Source: Hydractinia symbiolongicarpus
Lineage: Eukaryota; Cnidaria; Hydrozoa; Anthoathecata; Hydractiniidae
Length of the DNA: 64,000 nucleotides
Reading direction: 5' to 3'
Assembly (NCBI RefSeq): GCF_029227915.1
Contig: NC_079875.1
Location: 29,884,001-29,948,000, forward strand
The translations under genes were made by a program, and so were the position numbers. The notes under the pieces were generated by a model. That model did not search any database, was not told the origin of the DNA, and was given only the letters and a program-made list of their open reading frames with translations. Shown here piece after piece: positions 38,773-49,099 of the stretch (within the stretch, counting starts at the first letter, position 1; every line of letters begins with the position of its first letter).

Positions 38773-39590
38773 TCTATAACTAATTTATTGTTATTTTTTT
38801 GTTAACCTTTCGTAGAACGAGGTACACTTTTTAATGAACAATTCTAATTTTAAAATGGACCCGAATATTGCCCAGATTGTAAACAATTGCTAAACAATTT
38901 TTCAGGGCAAATGTGAAATAAATACTTTTAAAAAAAACATTTCGCCCATAGAACTTAACTAGGTAAACAATGACTAAGGTGTATGGACTTAACGTTTTGT
39001 CGGTTATAACGGTTAATCCTTGTTTTACGAAGGGTTAACCGTTATAAAATTTTGTTTTAAATATTGAATTGAAAATAGATTCAACATTTTTGTGTGAAAC
39101 GAAAGTGTCTAAATTAAGCTATTCCAAAAAAATACATTTCAAAATACTACCAATTATTTAAGACTGCTAAAACACGGTTCCAAAAGGTCTGGGTTGCCAC
39201 TGACCCTTTTGAAATTAGGAATTTAAAAGAAATGCCTGACAAGCCTGAAATCGGCGACTAAACTTAGTATAAAATCCTTGGGAAAAAAGACAAGCGATAT
39301 TTTCTTGACCATATTGTACTGACTAAAATGTGACTATCGTCATCTGTAATAACGTAGTAAACTCTATTAAGTATACTTACATTTTTCGTGAGGATGAGGG
39401 GCTACTTTTTTAATAAACATTTTTCAATAAGGGGAGGTGTTGGTAATTTGAGTGGTAAAAATTTCCCGAAATATATTTTTGTACTCCCCTTTACAATTAG
39501 GTCAGCAAGAGCATATTGAAAATATAAGTGGCAACCCTGGAGGTCCAGTAATTTTACCTATCTCTTTAATAATAGCCGTATTCCTCTCCC
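38773..39590. other. Downstream spacer of RGG gene
   Basis: It contains a poly(A) signal AATAAA at 38917-38922 and a strong hairpin at 39004-39047 (listed separately). No further gene is seen. Confidence 0.5.
39004..39047. repeat. Perfect hairpin TTATAACGGTTAA
   Basis: Arms TTATAACGGTTAA and TTAACCGTTATAA (13 bp, perfect) are extended by TCCTT paired with AAGGG (one G-T pair), closing an 8-nt loop. The structure could be a miniature palindromic element or an RNA hairpin. Its stem is a little short for a typical animal pre-miRNA. Confidence 0.6.
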
Positions 39591-39594
39591 TGTG

Positions 39595-39830
39595 CGCGAA
39601 GAAAAAGTCGTGTTAAGAATGGGCGAACCCGTGGATTTTTCCGTTTGTCTGTTTGTTCTTCTGTTACGGAAACACGAAATACGATATATAAAGGACGGGT
39701 CACCCAGTCTCTTTAATTATACCCATATTTTGTCTCTGCGAGAAAAACGCCGTGGTACAGAAACAAAAAATGCTATATAAAGAACGGGCCACCCCGTACA
39801 TTTTTCCATGGGTTAAAGTCTAGTCTATAA
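39595..39830. repeat. Degenerate repeats with GATATATAAAGGACGGG unit
   Basis: A unit of the form AAACACGAAATACGATATATAAAGGACGGGTC recurs in diverged form near 39668, 39762 and 40193, flanking the MITE below. It is probably older repeat sequence split by the MITE insertion. The short open frame across 39592-39780 has no protein-like features. Confidence 0.4.
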
Positions 39831-39841
39831 TAATACATTAT

Positions 39842-40163
39842 GTACAAAAACATTCGGACTTCAAATTATCGGACCTTAAATTTTCGGGCGTTTTTTCAGC
39901 CGAATTTCGGACTTTTGCTTAACTCTTGTAAAGCTCCAAATAGAGATACACCAAAATTCTTAAAATTTCGAAGCAACCGAGGAAAACTATGAATTTTGTA
40001 TAGATAATAAATCTTAAAAAAAAAGTTCCGTTGAAAAAGTAAAGTGTTTTGAAACGTTTGGCGAAAAAGTGGTTTGAAAAATTCGGACACAAAAAATTTC
40101 GGACGTTATTAAATTCGGACTTTTCAAATGTCTGAAAATAAAAACGTCCGAAATTTTTTGTAT
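39842..40163. mobile_element. TTCGGAC-rich foldback MITE
   Basis: The left end TACAAAAACATTCGGAC resembles the complement of the right end GTCCGAAATTTTTTGTA. Inside, ACAAAAAATTTCGGACGTT (40089-40107) forms a perfect 19-bp inverted repeat with 40143-40161. TTCGGAC recurs many times. Terminal TA dinucleotides suggest a TA target site. Confidence 0.55.
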
Positions 40164-40500
40164 TTAATGTAGCCGTCGTCTGCTAGTGCGGGGAAACACG
40201 AAATGCGATATATAAAAGAACGGGCAAACCCATGTTTTTTCTACGCGCTACCGGAACTGCTGCATTCTTACTGCCAGTGTTAAAAAACACAATTTACTGA
40301 CCTACAACTTGACCTGTCTAATACCACTTCTTTTGTGACTTGCCTAAAATGTAACTACAATCTTCCACAAAAATATGGTTCTCACTCCCCTTTTTGTGGC
40401 ATTTAAGGTGGTCCTATACCTGAAATGCTAAAATCCGATTTACTGCATTGTTTTTGACTGAATGTACCATTATTACATATATAAAATACAATAAAAAACG

Positions 40501-40871
40501 CATAAATTGTGTTTTATTTTCTAAAAAATATATTACACTCGAAACACCTTAAATGCTGTGTACGCTTCACTCGATTTACCATATACTGCATACCTGCACT
40601 AAAACGCTTCACCTGACTGTTTTGGCACGGTTTATAATTTGTATTAATTTTTTCATCAAGCGTTTTATGCCAGGTAACACTGTTACTTGTGTCTTAACAA
40701 CCCAGGATTTCTCTGTGGTGTAAATTCCAAGTGTATATAATATTCATCTGTAAAGTTTTGTATATATATTTATGCCCTGCTGGTCTAATGGTTATGACAC
40801 TCATGCAAAATCATTCAAATCCTAGACAGGGCTAGGAAAAACATAATTATCTTGCACCTACAACAACCAGA
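40501..40871 (+). repeat. Dispersed repeat with tRNA-like head, copy B
   Basis: It aligns with 26661-27076. The tRNA-like module at 40774-40833 keeps the acceptor stem and A-box (TGGTCTAATGG) but has lost part of the anticodon and T arms, so its B-box is broken. The downstream flank ATAATTATCTTGCA is conserved, showing that the repeat unit is larger than the tRNA-like part. Confidence 0.65.
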
Positions 40872-41014
40872 TTGTATTGTATTGGCACATTATTCTGCTA
40901 AGATGATTTACTGTATATAGACCTTATATAAATTTAATACCCTTTTCATTGAATTTGAACCTCGATATTTTCTATACCCCTGGACTAATATGACACAGAA
41001 CTTAGATATATTGC

Positions 41015-41450
41015 CTTGCCAGCGCTGACCGTTCCTTTGCCTACTCTTCCTATGGCTTTTCTGGTGCCTGCCTACTATGCCCTTGCCTGTGCCTCCCATG
41101 CCTTGCCTACCCCTGCCTTGCTGATTCCTCTTCCTGTTTCCTTGCCTGCCTTTGCCGTGCCCTTTCCTTGCCGTGCTTAATGCCTTTGCATTGCCTGTGC
41201 TTCCCATGCCTTGCCTACCCCTGCCTTGCTGATTCCTCTTACGTGCCCTTGCTAACCTTCCTATCTATGCCTTTTCTGGAGCCTGCCTACCCTTCCTATG
41301 CCTTTTCTGGTGCTTGCCTAACTATGTCCTTGCCTGTGCCTCCCATGCCTTGCCTACCCCTGCCTTGCTGATTCCTCTTCCTGTTTCCTTGTCTGCCTTT
41401 GCCGTGCCCTTTCCTTGCCGTACTTAATGCCTTTGCCTTGGCAACCTCTC
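41015..41450. repeat. TGCCT-rich pyrimidine minisatellite
   Basis: The sequence is dominated by TGCCT and CTTGCC words and is strongly strand-asymmetric. A segment beginning CCTACCCCTGCCTTGCTG is repeated about 245 bp apart (about 41106-41185 and 41351-41430), showing a larger duplicated unit. The open frames on either strand are by-products of this composition. Confidence 0.75.
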
Positions 41451-41612
41451 CGCAACACTTTCTATACTAGTTTTATCAAATCGAAGAAGAAAGCTTAGTT
41501 AACTAGGCTATACTGCTGGCGCTTTTGTTAGTTTCGTAAAATTGTTGACAATAGACATAATCGTGTAGCAAAACGTTTGCTAAAGTATTGCGCCAATGTC
41601 TGATTATTAGAA

Positions 41613-42668
41613 ACTAGTCGATAAAGCCCGTGGAAAAATCCACTGAGGCAGAATAAAAATTTTGATGACGTCAGCAACCCATCCACAAAAAAAAGTAGAA
41701 CTGTGTTTCCACGTTGCCTCTATTGTGTAGAGCTTAAACTGCTGATCAAGAAAATGTATATGATCATGTGCTTTTGATGAGCGGTTAATGAGATATAAGG
41801 GTTTTAAAATTTTGCTGACGTCAGCAATGGCCAGTCAAACCCCAAAAACTTTTTTTTAGAAATTTGTATACCTGTTGCCTTCATCGTATAGATCTTGAAA
41901 CGCTGATCAAGAAAATGTATAGTATCCTAAGTTTTTGACAAACGTCTAAGGAGATTTAAGGGCTTTAAAATTTTGCTGACGTCAGCAAAGTCCCTATCAA
42001 AAGTTCCAAAAAAAATTTCTTCACAAATTCGTACACCCGTTGCATTCATCGTATAGATCTTGAAACGCTGATCAAGAAAATGTATAGTATCCTATGTTAT
42101 TGACAAACGCCTAAGGAGATTTAAGGGCTTTAAAATTTTGCTGACGTCAGCAAAGTCCCTATCAAAAGTTCCAAAAAAAATTTCTTCACAAATTCGTACA
42201 CCCGTTGCACTCATCATATAGATCTTGAAATGCTGATCAAGAAAATGTATAGGAACGTGCACTTTTGACAAACGGTTGCAGAAATATTGGGATTTGAAGG
42301 TTTTGTGATGACGTCATCAACCCGTCCATTCCGGAACGGATTCGGGGATCCAGGTTTGGGAAACTTACCCAAATTGGTCCCAGGTGGTCCCTAGTTACCC
42401 ACGCAGTGAAAAATCATTGGCGTCACCACCTCGTTTCCAAGTTATTTGGCCTCAAAGTTTTAAGTGCACTGTAACAGCTTCATTAATTTAATATAGGATA
42501 TTGACGTTAAAGTGGTGTTATTGACGTCGCGCCGTACCGTCAGAAAATTTAGCATATTAGACATGCATTTTTCGGTTACTTCAAAGAAAATTTTGGTAAG
42601 ATTAAAGGAAAATGAACATATCCACTTTGCCTGTTACAGACACACGGAACTGGCGTATTATTATATAG
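41613..42668 (+). repeat. Left inverted repeat with five CRE-bearing units
   Basis: The arm contains five subrepeats of 150-167 bp, each with TGACGTCA (41666, 41816, 41977, 42142, 42309) and the shared text CTGATCAAGAAAATGTATA. It then continues through a unique part (CACCACCTCGTTTCCAAG) to TATTATTATATAG, where similarity with the right arm ends. The octamer TGACGTCA is the full cAMP-response element recognised by CREB/ATF factors. A diverged sixth site, TGACGTCG, lies at 42522. Confidence 0.8.
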
Positions 42669-43011
42669 ATTGCATTTTGCAAGTTGTAAGCAAAATTGCA
42701 ACCAGCCAGTATTTTGTCTGTAGCGCTTGTTATTTCTTTTCGATATATTACGGCGAAGTGCTAACACATTGCAGCTGATGTTGGAATACATCTTAAAGTT
42801 AACTGTCATTGATAGAATTAAAGTGCGCCAATAATCCCTGACCGTACCCTTTGTATATCAATTTTGTTATTACTAACTCGTCTATCTACCTGTGATTCTT
42901 CGTTAACCCCTTTCACTAGGCATTGGATCTTAGACCACAAAAGTACACCACCAAGAGGTACTTATGCTTACGGAAAGCTTCTTCTTAGTGCCTTTTTATG
43001 TAAATAGTTTT

Positions 43012-43222
43012 TGCTTTTTCTTATCTACGAATTCATAATGAATTCCTTTGAAATTTATCCGTTAAAAGAGATTCACTTCAATAAGTTTTATTTATTTCAT
43101 GCACTGAATCGCTTGTTTTTATTGTCTCTAAACTGTAGCTGTTTTTATCATTGTTTTGTTTAATGTTTTCTGTTGTATTCAAAGGTTGTTCTTCTTTGTT
43201 CCTCTGTACCGTGTTACTTTAA
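43012..43222 (+). repeat. 470-bp dispersed repeat, partial copy
   Basis: It shares text such as TCTTATCTACGAATTC, TTTTATTGTCTCTAAACTG and TCAAAGGTTGTTCTTCTTTG with the fuller copy at 51495-51985. Neither protein coding nor terminal structure is evident. Confidence 0.65.
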
Positions 43223-43234
43223 TGTTAGTCAAAA

Positions 43235-43720
43235 AGAATCCTCGGCTTAACGTCCGTTTTCCATGTTAGCATGGGTTGGACGGGGTATATTAATGACCCT
43301 CTTCCAATTTGATCTAGACTGTGTTAGATCTAAACTAAAATTCCTCTGTATCAAGTCTGACCTTATAACCTCCTGCAAAATCTTTCTCGTTCTGCCTCTG
43401 GGCTTTGCCCCACGAACTATATCTCCTCCATTCTTTCCAAATGCCCCAGCCAATTCAATCTTCTTATCTTGATAACATTTTACAGATACTTAACTCATCT
43501 GAACTCTTTGTGTCTCTCACACTGGCGTTACCCATCCACCTAACCATTCTCATATCATTTCTTTCTAAACGGTCAAGATCTTACTGCTTCACTGCCCATG
43601 TCTTACTACCGTACAACATAACACTTCTTACACAGGCCTCATATAACCTACCTTTTACCTCAATTAACAAGACTCTGCTAGTCAAGAAAGGAAGTAAGTC
43701 TCTGGACTTTTTATAAGGAG
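43235..43720 (-). pseudogene. Non-LTR retrotransposon RT C-terminal tail, decayed
   Basis: Read on the minus strand, the text runs LLPFLTSRVLL, KGRLYEACVRSVMLYGSKTW, DLDRLERNDMRMVRWMGN, then (after frame breaks) GRTRKILQEVIRSDLIQRN and ends in PTHANMENGR. This is the familiar C-terminal region that follows the reverse-transcriptase domain in a widespread group of animal non-LTR elements. Only the 3' end is present, as expected from incomplete reverse transcription. The frame contains several stops (for example after WAVKQ) and at least one shift, so it is dead. It sits inside the Mutator-like element and therefore probably inserted later, though this order is not proven. Confidence 0.75.
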
Positions 43721-44057
43721 AGCCTTTTTGACTAGGCATAACTTTAGATACACATGTGATTAAGTGCTAAAATTTTGTGACTATTCCTAACTATTATTAT
43801 TGCATCTGATGAAAAAAAAAATTTGTACTTTGCTCGGGGTATTGCTTTTTTCGGACGGGGGTAAACTTTTTGGAATTTTAAAAACTGTTGAAATTCATGT
43901 AAGAAAGTTATAAGATGTTTTATTGGGTATATAAATATTCTATTATTTCTATTATTCTATTAAAACCACTGCACCACTTCGATGAAAACTAACATATTAT
44001 TTGTGGATGATCCTGTGTTGTGACATTGGTTGCTTTTAATCAATGTTAGTTTATTAC

Positions 44058-44224
44058 TCAGATATGCCAGTGCAATCTCATGAATAGCTTTAAAGATGGA
44101 AATACATGAGTTGCATAACCCAAGAAAGTTTCATCACTCATAACCAATTTGTTAAATTTGTTGACTGCGGCGATTCGCTGTGCAGTTGACATAGCTCTGT
44201 AGTTTTCGACAATCCTCCAATCAC
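44058..44224 (-). pseudogene. MULE transposase C-terminal fragment
   Basis: A strong acceptor (GTTTTTTTACAG) precedes an open stretch reading GDWRIVENYRAMSTAQRIAA, then VNKFNKLVMSD, ending in TGA at 44058-44060. Similarity in pattern to the tail of MULE-type transposases of invertebrates (an aromatic/charged ...Y..M....R...V..FN motif) is from memory and tentative. Position and strand agree with the other transposase pieces upstream. Confidence 0.45.
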
Positions 44225-44444
44225 CTGTAAAAAAACGCAATATAATTATGCACCGAAACCGTCTCCAAGTCCTACAACCTTTAAATTAAATCTCCTGAAA
44301 AGGAACGTTACAATAGTTGAACGTAGTTTGCTCACTTTGCTTTCAGGATTGACAATCCTGCTGCCCTTATTCATTTTAGAAGAAGCTTTGCAAGGGGGTA
44401 GATTTTCTTATCTGGTCTTCGTGGTGTTACGCCCACGCATATTA

Positions 44445-44915
44445 CCCCAGTTATGACAGGCTGGTACTGTCATTAGGCAGGTCCACAGCAACAATTATCT
44501 GTGTAAGGCTGAGTGTTGGAGCTCCATAACACATGTGGAAAGCTACAGCCAGGGTCACAAGTCCTGGCGCGCAGATAGTTGTTTGCTTCTTAAACACATT
44601 CGCTAAAAAATAATTTTAAATTTATCCGTTTAAGGATATTCACGTTATGATAAGTTTTATTTATCTCATTTGTACCTATTCAATTCATTTTGAATTGCTT
44701 TAATATTTATTGTTTAGTGTTGTGTTCTGTCGCTGTTGTATTTTTCTGCCTTTTACGGTCAATGTTTTTAGGAAATCCTTGCGAAAAGGGGGATTTTGCT
44801 TTTTTGAAAAATCTCTAGAGGGTTGCAACCTCTAACTATAGTAGACCCAGCTGTCATTAGACAAGAAATATTACAGCAAGCTGTTTTGTCACCTCATCAT
44901 CAATCATCCTTCACT
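44445..44915 (+). repeat. 470-bp dispersed repeat, copy 2
   Basis: It aligns along its length with 51495-51985. Shared text includes CTGTGTAAG-CTGAGTGT, GGATATTCAC, ATAAGTTTTATTTAT, TAGAGGG-T-CAACCTCTA-ATAG and TGTTTTGTCACCTCAT-ATCAAT. It separates two transposase pieces of the Mutator-like element and is probably an insertion. Confidence 0.65.
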
Positions 44916-44979
44916 TTTTACGTTTTATCCTAGCGTGAAGTTTTTCATTTCAATTTAATTCAAGATTAACTTTCTCATC

Positions 44980-45266
44980 TTATTTATTCACCCCGTGTTG
45001 GATCAATTTGATGATCTCTTTCAAAGTTAACTTGCCAATGCTTTTGCTTCTCTTAACCATAGAATAATTGATTTGTTGTTATTTTGTGTGTAATCTGCTG
45101 GTTGATTACCTAAACCACACGCTGTCCTGGTGGAAGCCAGCATATTTGTCCATATATGTTCTTTTTTATACTGATTCATGTGTTTAATAATAAACTGCAC
45201 GTCTATCCGACCATTTACACTACTAAACCCACTTTTATTAAATAGCGCCACCGTCAACGTTTTCAC
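44980..45266 (-). pseudogene. MULE transposase downstream fragment, one frameshift
   Basis: The minus-strand text IDVQFIIKHMNQYKKEHIWT, MLASTRTACGLGNQPADYTQ, NNNKSIILWLREAKALAS stops, but shifting by one base continues as IGKLTLKEIIKLIQHGVNK and ends in TAA (44980-44982). Both parts fit the region C-terminal to the catalytic core of MULE-type transposases in invertebrates (GLGNPPxxYTQN ... NESI ... KAKG.GKLTLKE, from memory). The frameshift confirms decay. Confidence 0.6.
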
Positions 45267-45269
45267 GTT

Positions 45270-46255
45270 AACCTTTAATCAATTTTATTAACGGTCAATG
45301 TTTTTTGTTGCCTGTTAACTTTTCTTGTTAACTGATAACAGATTTAATTGACAGTCAGTTTAAAAGATTGACTGTTAATAAAGTTAGTTGATGGTTAATA
45401 ATTTTAATTGTCGGTCGTTACAGATATTTCATAAATATCAAAGACAAATTAACCGTTAATAAAAATTATTGACGGTCAATCAGAAAAATAACGATTAATT
45501 AAATATGTTGTCTGCCAATTTTAAACGTTGCCAATCAATTTAAACTTAAGTCAAATGCACTGAATCTTTGTATCGCTTAATTCTTTCTGTCATTTTATTT
45601 TTGATACAACTTTTTCGTATTATCAGAATTATAAAGTTCGTATTATTTCAATGAAATTCGTATATATAGCTCGTATCGTTTCAAAGAAGTTTGTATCAAA
45701 AGTTATTTAAATTTTTTTAACTAATATAAAGTTCGTTTCCTTATACGAAATTCGGTCATTTTATTTGGACTTATTATCTAGGGTATTTATATTCAAACGT
45801 AGACACGTGCTGATTCAGATATATTTGGATCCGGCAATAGAAAAAAGCTCCCTTGAAAGTTGAGTGAATTTAACTTTGTAAGGGAGCTTTTGAGCGATAG
45901 CCATTAAGATCACTTGAAAATAAAATGATTGCATCAACCTTTACATCGCTTGCAGCAAATAAAAACAAATTACCATTTGAACTAAATAGAAATCACACAA
46001 GTGATGAAATTGCCGTCCCAAGCAATTTACTTTGTTTAAAGTTCGTATCATTTTCTTCTTATAATAAAAAAAAATTTGTATCATATTTTTAAAAAAGTTT
46101 ATATTTTTTATTTTAAAGCACTTTGTATGACATTCATATAACGAAGTTATTTGTAGCGTTCGTATAATGATAAGAAAAAAACATAAGCATCTTTTGAGAC
46201 GGTATTGATATTGGCAGTTAACAAGATTTGTTAACCGTCAATAATGTTTACACTC
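45270..46255. other. AT-rich interior with recurring GTCAAT and TTCGTAT words
   Basis: Imperfect repeats of TTGACGGTTAAT and its complement occupy 45250-45540, and GTTCGTAT-type words recur from 45600 to 46170. A long hairpin lies at 45843-45891 (listed separately). There is no supported coding frame. Confidence 0.45.
45843..45891. repeat. Hairpin AAAAGCTCCCTT
   Basis: AAAAGCTCCCTT (45843-45854) pairs perfectly with AAGGGAGCTTTT (45880-45891). Inside, AAAGTT pairs with AACTTT, leaving a 10-nt loop. The result is a nearly continuous stem of 18 bp. Confidence 0.6.
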
Positions 46256-46261
46256 TGTTAA

Positions 46262-46651
46262 TTAACACTTTTTTAGCACGTTCCTCCTTTGGATGTTAGA
46301 TAACAAGTGCTTTGTGGAATTAAACGTTGCAATGAATATATCGTAAAAATTTTTCTTACAGTCTGTTCCAAATGCTATCAAGTTTTTTAAGCTTGGTAGG
46401 AATCTTACCATATTTGAAGGCAATGTAAAATAATAATCGTAAGTCTCGTTGGAATGAATTAGCATTGGTCCCAACTTAACTGGATGATCATTTGTACCAT
46501 TTTGTACTAGAAGTGGGTGCTTGAAGGCTGTTATAGTAACATCGCCACCCAGAACACTCCAACAACGACTTCTAGTACAAAACCTGTTAATGTCATTCAA
46601 TTGGGTATCAGTCACTAGGAATATTGACACTTCTGGCACCGTTCTCATCAC
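46262..46651 (-). pseudogene. MULE transposase catalytic-core fragment
   Basis: 129 open codons on the minus strand read MRTVPEVSIFLVTDTQLNDI, then CWSVLGGDVTITAFKHPLLV, GPMLIHSNETYDYYFTLPSN, LIAFGTDCKKNFYDIF and KHLLSNIQRRNVLKKC. This follows the order of the MULE DDE domain: a first Asp in a VLGxD-like motif, the HPxxxGPxLIH segment and a second Asp in FGTDxEKxL, then a degraded C/H motif. About eight residues expected after VLGGDVT (the region normally like NLGNFYV) seem to be missing, and GEK has become CKK. Another short open stretch just upstream (46763-46651, PVVKKAVARAETTKMV ending in TAG) may be part of the same gene. The family assignment is from memory of the motif order. Confidence 0.6.
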
Positions 46652-47335
46652 TAATCTCCAAGTTTGTTTGTGTCAACAATGAATTCGACTTTATATTTAA
46701 CATAAACTGGAGTAACCATTTTAGTAGTTTCTGCTCTAGCAACAGCTTTCTTTACCACTGGAGTATACAGGAAGCACTAAATTGTTGTTGTTGTAGCGTA
46801 TACCTGGTAAACGAATGCCATAACTTCAAGAAATGTTGGAAACAGTCAGTGTATCTAATTATATTGTACGCTTCGTGTTACGGAAGATAGTTTCACAACT
46901 TATATTCAAAAGAGTAGTAGAACAACTTTTACTTGTGCTGGTATATTCCTTTTCATCATCGCCAGAGCTCACCACTTGAATATGGGAAGCAATATCTAAA
47001 TAAGAATGAATGACATGAATGATTTTTACTAAACTGAAATCACACCTTGTTTAATTAGACAAACTTATTTTCTAATAGTGGCCAAAGTTACTTTAGGAAG
47101 AAAGGGATGTCTAGTTTCTGCTGATGACCGTCCGCGGACCTCTTCGAGGTGACCCAGCTAGATATCCAGGGTACTTAGGTTCAGAAATATGGGTCGAAAC
47201 CTACCTGCCCTTGGTTAAAGTTCTGTTTATCTTTCCAAATGTGTTGTGTCCTTTTTATTTTTTCTTATTTCCAAAGACCTAACAGGTTGAGTTCATCATT
47301 GCGATGGCTAGCCACCTCTTTGTAAATTATTTTCC

Positions 47336-48007
47336 TATATAATAATACGGAGTGTTTGTGACGGTCATAGTGGATATTGTCATTTTCCTTTAATGTTGCC
47401 GAAATTTTCTTTGAAGTTGCCGAAAAAAAGTATGTCTCAAATGTTAAATTTTGTGACGTCACGGCAATATCCTTATTAAATTAATGAAGTATTTACAGTG
47501 CACTAAAAAGGCCAAATAACTTGGAAACGAGGTGGTGACGCCAATGATTTTTCACCGCGTGGTTAACTAGGGACCACCTAGGACCAATTTGGGTAATTTT
47601 CCCAAACCTGGGTCCCCGACTCCGTTTCGGAATGGGCGGGTTAATGACGTCATCAAAAAACCTTTAAACCCTAATATCTCTGCAACCGTATATTAAAAGT
47701 ACATGATCCTATACATTTTCTTGATCAGCGTTTTAAGATATATACGATGTAGGCAAGGGTTTTTGGTCATTGTTGACGTCAGCAAAATTTTTAATCCCTT
47801 ATATCTCATTAACCGTTAATCAAAAGCACATGATCATATACCTTTTCTTGATGAGCGATTTAAGGTCTGCACAGTAGAGGCAATGTGAAACAAGGTTCTA
47901 AATTTTTTTTTGTGTGGATAGGTTGCTGACGTCATCCAATTCAAATGACGCTTTTTTCTCATTTTTATCTTGCCCCAGTGGATTTCCCACGGGCCTTATC
48001 AACTAGT
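47336..48007 (-). repeat. Right inverted repeat with three CRE-bearing units
   Basis: This is the reverse complement of the left arm. TGACGTCA occurs at 47454, 47645, 47774 and 47927. The first of these corresponds to the mutated site at 42522 of the left arm, so the right arm has three subrepeat units where the left has five. Other shared parts are CTTGGAAACGAGGTGGTGACGCC and the outer CCACGGGCC end. Confidence 0.8.
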
Positions 48008-48534
48008 TATAATCATCGTACCCGTCTAAAAACAATTTTCACCTTTTTTAATTATGGATCTTCTTCTTATCTTCAATGGCGTGAGATCACCTTGCTGCTC
48101 TTCAGTTACAAACTCGTTTGTAACTTCGTTATCGCTGGATTGATCGTATTATTTTCGTCACCTGAATATAAAAATGAAGTAATCAGTTATTTTTACCATC
48201 AAATGATTTTTTTGGAATTTTTTTCTTTTGGAATTTTTGGTTTTATTTCGAGATACTTTCAATCTTTGAGTGTTGGAGGCATTTGGCCTCAACAAGCTAA
48301 AGGTCTATAAGACAGTCTGAAATTACCGTGGTTTTGATATAGCACACTATGAAGTAAAGCTGTAAGTGGCAGTGTAGAATTTTAGTTGTTATTTTGCGTT
48401 TGTGAACTTTACCAACTTATTCTAGTTCAACTGGCTGGAAATATTAGGAAATACCAGCAAAATTTTAACCAGCACAGTCATTAACGGATAATAATTTCGA
48501 CTTCTTTCTTCCAAATATTAGTAAAGTCTTTGCT
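48008..48534. other. Spacer, nothing recognised
   Basis: An open stretch at 47945-48310 crosses the element border and consists of hydrophobic low-complexity text. It has no recognisable domain. Confidence 0.4.
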
Positions 48535-48880
48535 ATGTACACACATAGGAAGAAAAGGTTAATTGGGTTCATCCGGGCTTGTAGCTTTCAACATAAAGGA
48601 ATTATAACTGAGGCTGATGTCACCATGTTTCTACATGACAATACCGAAGTATGTGTCATTCTTATGTACGGACACATCCTGCAACATAGAAAAAAAGAAT
48701 TTGAACCGCATTTAAAGGTGTTTATATCAAATAAGAAAATCATCTTGGTATGTCCCGAAAGTGTCTTCATAAATTAGCCTACAATGGTGCTGCAGAAAAT
48801 TATTTTTTTTACTAATTTAGCAACAACCTTAAGTCTGATTGGGTGAAGTAGGCGACAACATAGTTCCGACATTTACCCAA
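48535..48880 (-). repeat. Degenerate duplicate of the 49.4-49.68 kb segment
   Basis: Reverse-strand text TCGGGACATACCAAGATG and TATTTGATATAAACACCTTTAA, with the downstream GGGTGAAGTAGGCGACAACATAG on the plus strand, parallels 49420-49660. The exon-like piece of the second copy is broken here. Confidence 0.5.
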
Positions 48881-49099
48881 TTAGATGTGCGTTTTCGAAT
48901 GTATCCTAGGAGTATAAAAAGAAATTTTAGTGTTTTGCATTGTCTAAACTGCCATGATTTAATCATGTACATAAACAATGTTAAGCAACACCACCACCGC
49001 CACCAAAATTACTAATTAGCAAATTACTTACCAGAATTATATTGCATTACACATTATTTTCCTGATTTTGATGTTAAATGAAAATATTTGTATACAAGA

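Larger units (their letters stand above)
41613..48007. mobile_element. Mutator-like element with long inverted repeats
   Basis: The outer ends ACTAGTCGATAAAGCCCGTGG and the complement of CCACGGGCCTTATCAACTAGT match with two differences. Long, diverged inverted repeats extend inward (1056 bp left, 672 bp right). Fragments of a MULE-type transposase lie inside on the minus strand (46651-46262, 45266-44980, 44224-44058). The interior is also loaded with other repeats: an RT-type retrotransposon tail and two copies of a dispersed repeat. The element is 6.4 kb and clearly inactive. No direct target duplication of 8-11 bp could be confirmed; instead, weak inverted symmetry continues as TGATTAT outside the ends. 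Confidence 0.7.

Noticed and set aside
40908-41371. Glycine/arginine-rich 99-codon minus-strand frame and proline-rich plus-strand frame
   Set aside because: Both are translations of the TGCCT-rich minisatellite.
47945-48310. 121-codon plus-strand frame at the right end of the Mutator-like element
   Set aside because: It starts inside the inverted repeat and crosses the element border. The hydrophobic text is low-complexity without domain features.
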